A stretch of DNA of 10,706 nucleotides from DASXTB01 sp036505615 (GTDB lineage Bacteria > Acidobacteriota > UBA6911 > JACQSX01). Of this stretch, positions 7,239 to 10,706 are shown in pieces. Location: NCBI GenBank assembly GCA_036505615.1, contig DASXTB010000172.1, forward strand, positions 1-10,706. Reading direction: 5' to 3'. The first letter of the stretch is position 1. Each line of letters begins with the position of its first letter. The position numbers and the translations under genes were made by a program. The notes below the pieces were generated by a model. The model did no database searches, was not told where the DNA came from, and was given only the letters and a program-made list of their open reading frames with translations.

Positions 7239-8302
7239 GAGCGCACCGGTTTTTGATCGTCAAGCTCAGCGCTATCGGCGACGTGGTCCACACTCTGCCG
7301 GCGCTGATGGATCTGAGGAATCATTTCCCTGACAGTGAAATAGATTGGATCGTGGAACCGGGTGCGGCAGAACTGCTGCGAAATTCCGGGATGTTGGCCC
7401 AGGTCATAGAAGTATCCACGCAAAACTGGCGCCGAGCTCCATTCTCTGCGAACACATTAAAAGAGGTCGGCGGCACGATCCGGAAATTACGGGGTCGACG
7501 ATACGACGCCGCCCTTGACTTCCAAGGTCTAACGAAATCCGCATTGCTGGCTCGTCTTTCCGGAGCCGCTGAGGCGCTTGGCATCAGTACCTCCGATTTA
7601 CGCGATCCTCTCGCTAGAATCTTTTATGCCCGGCAGGCGAAACCCGCCGGGCTGATGCACCGGATCGAGCGAAACCGATCGCTTTTGAACCTATTGGGAG
7701 TCTTTCCGTCCGGCCCTGCGGTTTATCCCGACAAGCTTTGGAGTGAACGGGACCAGCGGCGAGTACAGTCCCTGTTAGGGACCATTCCGCAGAACTTTAT
7801 CGTTGTCAATCCGGGAGGGGGGTGGGCAACCAAGTTGTGGCCTGCAACGCGCTTTGGCGAGTTGGCGCGATTCATTCATGACTACTACGGATACGGCATT
7901 GTGTGCACATGGGGGCCGGGAGAAGAAACTTTGATCGAAACGTTGCAGAAATACGCCAAGCCGGTGCCGGTAGTGCCCGTGGCCCTCTCCATCGCGGAAT
8001 TTGCCTGCTTTGTTCGCTACTCCCACATGTTCATTGGAGGCGACACAGGCCCCATGCACATCGCCGCTGCCTATGGAGTTCCGGTTTTTTCCATCTTCGG
8101 ACCGACAACCGTCGAGATGAACGGCCCTTACCACACGCAACATCACGTGGTTCAGCACCTGCTTCCATGCTCGCACTGTTATCTGCGAACCTGCTGGCAC
8201 CATAGCTGCATGCGCTACCTGGAAACCGGAGAAGTGTGGCGGGCTTTTCAACAGTTTGAGCAAAAATTATCCGCTGATATGGGTCGCAGGTCGACATCCT
8301 AA
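7235..8302 (+). CDS. waaC: ADP-heptose--LPS heptosyltransferase I
   Basis: This GT9 enzyme adds the first heptose to Kdo-lipid A. The product is 355 residues. Motifs: KLSAIGDVVHTLPAL (10-24) with Asp16 matching catalytic Asp13 of E. coli WaaC, DFQGLTKSAL (95-104), NPGGGWATKLWP (192-203) with Lys200 at the place of E. coli Lys192, and GGDTGPMHIAAA (268-279). The GDVVHTLPAL and DFQGLTKSA motifs distinguish it from the WaaF-type paralogue. A C-terminal cysteine cluster, C-x2-C-x4-C-x4-C (312-325), parallels the one in waaF. Its ATG overlaps the rfaE2 stop. The TAA stop (8300-8302) abuts a heptamer repeat array, which may have replaced the original junction to the next gene. Confidence 0.93.
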   Translation: MRAHRFLIVKLSAIGDVVHTLPALMDLRNHFPDSEIDWIVEPGAAELLRNSGMLAQVIEVSTQNWRRAPFSANTLKEVGGTIRKLRGRRYDAALDFQGLTKSALLARLSGAAEALGISTSDLRDPLARIFYARQAKPAGLMHRIERNRSLLNLLGVFPSGPAVYPDKLWSERDQRRVQSLLGTIPQNFIVVNPGGGWATKLWPATRFGELARFIHDYYGYGIVCTWGPGEETLIETLQKYAKPVPVVPVALSIAEFACFVRYSHMFIGGDTGPMHIAAAYGVPVFSIFGPTTVEMNGPYHTQHHVVQHLLPCSHCYLRTCWHHSCMRYLETGEVWRAFQQFEQKLSADMGRRSTS

Positions 8303-8349
8303 GTCGAAAGTCAAAAGTCGAAGGTCCAAAGTCGAACGTCGAAAGTCGA
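8301..8349 (+). repeat. Heptamer tandem repeat (seven units) at the waaC stop
   Basis: Seven consecutive 7-base units run without interruption. Four are identical (AAGTCGA) and three are variants (AAGTCAA, AGGTCCA, ACGTCGA). The array begins inside the waaC stop codon and ends about 35 bp before the next gene's likely ATG. No coding role is apparent, although the following reading frame happens to be open through it. Confidence 0.9.
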
Positions 8350-8384
8350 ATGAAACCCCTTTGTCAAATCCACCATCTAAAGAA

Positions 8385-8999
8385 ATGAACGGGGACTTTC
8401 CGGCGCTTGCTCAGAGGATTCGGGTACCTCTCGGCTTTTTGTTAGGCGTTTTGTTTGTCTTGTTTAGCCGCCCTACTCCCGTGCTGGCCGCCGTCGGATT
8501 GTCTGTGGCCCTGCTGGGGCTCGGCCTTCGTCTCTGGGCTGCCGGCTGCATCGAAAAGAGCCGGGAACTGGAAGTCAGCGGGCCGTACCAGTACACACGA
8601 AACCCGCTGTACCTGGGGTCGTTTATTCTGGGCGCTGGGGCATGCATCGCTGCGGCCAACGTTTGGCTTATCGCGATCTTCGTCGGACTCTTTTGGTGCG
8701 TTTATGGTCCGGTAATGAAACGAGAAGAAGAAGAAATGCTAAAACTGTTTCCGCAGAGGTTCCCAGAATATCGATGCGCTGTGCCTTTATTTGTTCCGAG
8801 GCTGACAAAGCCCGGTTCACTTCCGGCCGGGAGCGTAGAGTTGAGCCTGGAAGGACAAAACAGGCGCCTTGGAGACGCGACCCCCAGGCCTGAAATCGGT
8901 TTCCGCTGGTCGCGCGTGCTGCGTAACCGAGAGTACAACGCAGTGGTGGGATTCTTGGGGATCTTTTCCTGGATCTGCTTCAGACTATGGAAAAACTGA
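8385..8999 (+). CDS. Isoprenylcysteine/phospholipid methyltransferase-like membrane protein
   Basis: The product is 204 residues and resembles the ICMT/PEMT superfamily of integral-membrane SAM-dependent methyltransferases. Hydrophobic segments lie at about 14-28, 34-50, 77-106 and 186-200. The diagnostic block GPYQYTRNPLYLG (66-78) is followed by KREEEEMLKLFPQRFPEY (112-129), the usual acidic-helix region of the SAM pocket. The substrate is unknown: bacterial members act on lipids or isoprenoid-type acceptors or are uncharacterised. The ATG at 8385 is preferred. The frame is open back to 8256, but that stretch is the waaC 3' end plus the heptamer array translated as basic repeats. The tail after 140 is not part of the usual core. 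It overlaps the next gene by 13 bp, so it likely belongs to the LPS transcript. Confidence 0.75.
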   Translation: MNGDFPALAQRIRVPLGFLLGVLFVLFSRPTPVLAAVGLSVALLGLGLRLWAAGCIEKSRELEVSGPYQYTRNPLYLGSFILGAGACIAAANVWLIAIFVGLFWCVYGPVMKREEEEMLKLFPQRFPEYRCAVPLFVPRLTKPGSLPAGSVELSLEGQNRRLGDATPRPEIGFRWSRVLRNREYNAVVGFLGIFSWICFRLWKN

Positions 9000-9823
9000 A
9001 GATTCGCTGGTTGCTGCTTTTCGCATTCTGGACTCTGTCTGCCTCTCATGCGGCAGCGCCTGCACGCACGCCTCTGCCGTTTAAACCCGACGAGGTCATG
9101 GTGTACGAAGTTAAATGGAAGGCTCCGCTGTTTTTTATGCCCAGTGTGCACGCAGGCTACACCACTTTGCGGGTCGAGGCTCCAACCACTTATGAAGGAA
9201 AGCGCGCGATGCACTTTACAGCAACCGCGAAATCCGACGGTTTTTTTCCCAAATTGGGGGGCATTGACATCGACGACTCCTTTGAATCCCTCGTCCTTGA
9301 ACCAGATTTTTGCTCGCTGAAAATCGTCAAAATCCAAAAAGAGGGCGATCGCAAGCGGGAAATTACCCTCACTTTCGACCGGGAGCACAGGAAAACTCAC
9401 GTTGTGGAAAAAGACATTTCCGTCAATCCAGGTAAGTTGACAAGGGACGAAACACTTCCCCTGCCGTCATGTGCCGTCGACGTCCTCTCTGTATTCTACG
9501 CCGCGCGCAGATTTGACCTGGAATCGGGGCGGAGCTTCCAAATGATGTTGAGCGACAATGGAACCACGCGACCGATTACAATTACAGTCGAGAAGCGGGA
9601 GATCATCGACACGGGGGAGGGAAAGGTGGCGGCCGTCAAGCTGCATACCGGGTCAGCGATGGGACTGTTCAGCCGCGGCGGAACTTTCTCCATCTGGTAC
9701 TCAGACGATCAGTTGCGCGTGCCGGTGAGGTTCGAGGCCAAGGTCAACTTCGGAAAGGTATACGGGTGGCTCAAGTCTTATCGCGGCGAAGGCAGGCTGG
9801 GAGGCGCGGTCGCAGCCAAATAA
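8987..9823 (+). CDS. DUF3108 domain-containing secreted protein
   Basis: The product is 278 residues. It starts with a signal peptide: a basic n-region (Lys3, Lys5, Arg7), a hydrophobic core (about 8-18) and an alanine-rich cleavage zone (about 22-26). The mature part begins with a VYEVKWKAP...AGYTTLRVE segment (38-63), typical of DUF3108, and continues as predicted beta strands with few helices. The end IWYSDDQLRVPVRFEAKVNFG (about 236-256) is also characteristic of this family. It is predicted to be periplasmic or outer-membrane associated; no biochemical function is established to my knowledge. The ATG at 8987 overlaps the methyltransferase-like gene by 13 bp. No Shine-Dalgarno is clear, suggesting coupling. 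It is the last gene of the cluster. Confidence 0.8.
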   Translation: MEKLKIRWLLLFAFWTLSASHAAAPARTPLPFKPDEVMVYEVKWKAPLFFMPSVHAGYTTLRVEAPTTYEGKRAMHFTATAKSDGFFPKLGGIDIDDSFESLVLEPDFCSLKIVKIQKEGDRKREITLTFDREHRKTHVVEKDISVNPGKLTRDETLPLPSCAVDVLSVFYAARRFDLESGRSFQMMLSDNGTTRPITITVEKREIIDTGEGKVAAVKLHTGSAMGLFSRGGTFSIWYSDDQLRVPVRFEAKVNFGKVYGWLKSYRGEGRLGGAVAAK

Positions 9824-9839
9824 TCCACCCGGCTAAAAA

Positions 9840-10011
9840 CGTGAGAAAAAATTCACCGCGAAGGCGCGAAGAGCGCGAACGGTTTTGATTTTAGGATCTA
9901 AAGTTTCTATTCGAAGAGCACTTGTGTCAATTGTCTAGCTCGATTTGACGGCGGGGGGGCGGCCTTATTAGCTTAAGCGGCTTTCGCGCCTTCGCGGTGA
10001 ATTTCTTCACG
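9840..10011. repeat. Inverted-repeat pair flanking about 110 bp (MITE-like or paired palindromic repeat)
   Basis: A 22-bp stretch (9849-9870) is perfectly inverted at 9983-10004. With a 2-base length difference the match extends to about 30 bp (9840-9870 with 9983-10011). The arms consist of CGCGAAGG-type units. The 112-bp centre (9871-9982) holds no convincing gene. It lies between the convergent DUF3108 gene and rnpB, where it could serve as a bidirectional transcription barrier or be a non-autonomous element. No target-site duplication is clear. Confidence 0.7.
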
Positions 10012-10021
10012 GCCTTTCAAC

Positions 10022-10049
10022 AGCGGCGCGGATTGGCGCGGGGGCCGCT
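10022..10049 (-). terminator. Candidate hairpin downstream of rnpB
   Basis: AGCGGC (10022-10027) pairs with GCCGCT (10044-10049), with further GC pairing possible inside. It starts about 17 bases after the 3' end of rnpB on the minus strand. No T tract follows, so as an intrinsic terminator it is weak; it could be a 3' processing or Rho-related structure. Confidence 0.35.
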
Positions 10050-10293
10050 TGCATCAACATTTCCAGAGCAGGGCTGTAAGCCGAATTTTGTCGAGGGTGA
10101 TCATTCATCTGGAGGAGGAGTCGCCTCCTCCTTCTAGCGACCTACCCGCAGCATCTCTCTTACGAGAACTCCTGAGCACAAGCATCCAAGGGGACGACGC
10201 TGCCTATTTGGTCTTGCACCGTGCGGGGTTTACCCTGCCTTTCTTCTCACGAAGAAAGCGGTGCGCTCTTACCGCACCTTTTCACCATTACCG

Positions 10294-10371
10294 TTCAAGT
10301 GGCAAGTTAGCAGTGGCAAGTTATCTGAATGCTGTTTCTTGTAACTTGCTACTGCTAACTTGCCACTTGAA
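10294..10371 (-). repeat. 30-bp repeat-built hairpin forming P12 of rnpB
   Basis: The arms 10294-10323 and 10342-10371 are complementary at 29 of 30 positions, around an 18-base loop. On the plus strand the left arm consists of 7-base units anchored on AGT (AGTGGCA, AGTTAGC, AGTGGCA, AGTTATC), so it is itself a heptamer repeat. It stands exactly where the P12 helix is expected, just 5' in the RNA of the conserved GGUGCGGUAAGAGCGCACCG block. Confidence 0.85.
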
Positions 10372-10461
10372 TGGCTGTGTATTTTCTGTGGCACTTTCCG
10401 TATCCTCGCGGATCCTTCGAGTTACGAAGCGCACAGCCCAGCGGTGTTCGGACTTTCCTCC

Positions 10462-10587
10462 GTACAAGCAGCAGGTAATCAGTGGCAGGTTGAGTTCAAC
10501 GCCCTCTCGCTGTCACCGACAACCGACCGCGGATGGGTTAGGCCGGTGTTGCATTTTTACCTGCCACCGACAACCTGCCGCTTGAAC
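10462..10587 (-). repeat. 29-bp repeat-built stem forming P3 of rnpB, with an internal repeat copy
   Basis: The arms 10462-10490 and 10559-10587 pair at 27 of 29 positions when G-U pairs are allowed (24 Watson-Crick, 3 wobble, 2 U-U mismatches). The RNA 5' arm contains heptamer units GGTTGTC and GGTGGCA. A further near copy of the unit pair lies in the enclosed region (10510-10524 against 10561-10575, 14 of 15 identical). The enclosed segment (10491-10558) can fold a smaller ACCGGCC/GGTCGGT stem. Confidence 0.8.
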
Positions 10588-10627
10588 GGCGATCACCTAC
10601 CCTGCTCGGGTAAATGTTGACAACTTT

Positions 10628-10633
10628 ATTATA
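10628..10633 (-). promoter_or_regulatory. -10 box of the rnpB promoter
   Basis: A perfect TATAAT on the minus strand lies about 20 bases upstream of the P1 helix of RNase P RNA, so initiation near 10621 would leave a short 5' leader. No good -35 hexamer is found 16-18 bp upstream. The preceding TTG resembles the TTG before the waaA -10 box. Confidence 0.6.
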
Positions 10634-10706
10634 CAAGACCTCTGGAAAGGAGCGATGATATTTTCGAGTGGCTTTGTCGGTTGGCGGAAAACTTGACATC
10701 AGTACG

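Larger units (their letters stand above)
10066..10607 (-). ncRNA. rnpB: RNase P RNA, bacterial type A, with expanded P3 and P12
   Basis: This is the catalytic RNA that removes 5' leaders from pre-tRNA. Conserved minus-strand segments appear in the right order: GGAGGAAAGTCC (10450-10461), GGTGCGGTAAGAGCGCACCG (10259-10278), GGGTAAACCCC (10225-10235, the L15 region that binds tRNA CCA), CAAGACCAAATAGG (10203-10216), AGATGAATGATC (10099-10110) and ACAAAATTCGGCTTACAG near the 3' end (10074-10091). P1 forms between GAGCAGGG (10600-10607) and CCCTGCTC (10066-10073), and P2 between GGTGATC (10591-10597) and GATCACC (10096-10102). P18 is a GGAGGAG stem with a GCGA tetraloop. The length of about 542 nt exceeds the usual 350-400, because P3 (arms 10462-10490 and 10559-10587) and P12 (arms 10294-10323 and 10342-10371) are greatly extended. 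Ends are set by P1 and may be off by a few bases. Confidence 0.95.

Noticed and set aside
8301..8349. CRISPR-like array
   Set aside because: The units are 7 bp with no spacers, and no cas genes are present.
8256..8384. Upstream start for the methyltransferase-like gene inside waaC
   Set aside because: The added 43 residues are the waaC tail and the heptamer array in another frame, giving a basic low-complexity stretch with no family support.
8702..9400. 232-codon minus-strand open frame
   Set aside because: It lies antisense to the methyltransferase-like and DUF3108 genes, both of which have clear family features; it has no recognisable motif.
2142..9823. Defence or other novel multigene system
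   Set aside because: All large genes belong to known LPS, translation or envelope families; there is no nuclease, toxin, reverse transcriptase or integrase signature.
10049..10620. Plus-strand open frames of 178 and 86 codons over the RNase P region
   Set aside because: The region is accounted for by rnpB on the minus strand; the predicted peptides have no recognisable domain and no ribosome binding site.
10617..10622. Plus-strand TTGACA as a promoter diverging from rnpB
   Set aside because: There is no -10 hexamer at 16-18 bp spacing and no gene start follows.
10647..10706. Start of a plus-strand gene (AAGGAG followed by ATG or GTG) and a TTGACA box near the right edge
   Set aside because: The ATG frame closes after 13 codons, the GTG frame is only about 13 codons long before the edge, and no -10 box is visible for the TTGACA at 10693-10698. 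There is too little sequence to support a call.

Overview
The window looks like chromosomal core DNA from a Gram-negative, LPS-making bacterium. Gene content (str operon, lipid A/Kdo/heptose genes, split HldE, DUF3108 protein) and abundant short-period intergenic repeats suggest Acidobacteriota or a similar free-living phylum. That assignment is inference and has not been tested by a search.

Layout. Positions 1-1894 (minus strand) hold the start of a str operon, transcribed leftwards: rpsL (S12), rpsG (S7) and the first third of fusA (EF-G), which runs off the left edge and carries an apparent 1-base deletion. About 250 bp (1895-2141) separate rpsL from the divergent waaA. This gap holds a near-consensus promoter for rpsL, a weaker one for waaA, and two terminator-like hairpins stacked in the rpsL leader.

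Positions 2142-9823 (plus strand) form a lipid A/inner-core cluster: waaA (Kdo transferase), lpxK (lipid A 4'-kinase), waaF (heptosyltransferase II), rfaE1 and rfaE2 (the two halves of HldE as separate genes), waaC (heptosyltransferase I), a membrane methyltransferase-like gene and a secreted DUF3108 protein. Four-base stop/start overlaps couple waaF-rfaE1-rfaE2-waaC. The set covers finishing lipid A, adding Kdo, activating heptose and adding the first two heptoses. gmhA, gmhB and hldD are not in the window.

Positions 9824-10065 are an intergenic stretch with a roughly 30-bp inverted-repeat pair. Positions 10066-10607 (minus strand) encode a bacterial type A RNase P RNA (rnpB) of about 540 nt, preceded by a TATAAT box. 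It is much longer than usual because helices P3 and P12 are replaced by near-perfect stems of about 30 bp built from heptamer-period repeats. Heptamer-period tandem repeats also occur in two intergenic sites of the LPS cluster (3493-3520 and 8301-8349). This is the most interesting signal in the window. No defence system, CRISPR array, integrase or transposase gene is visible.
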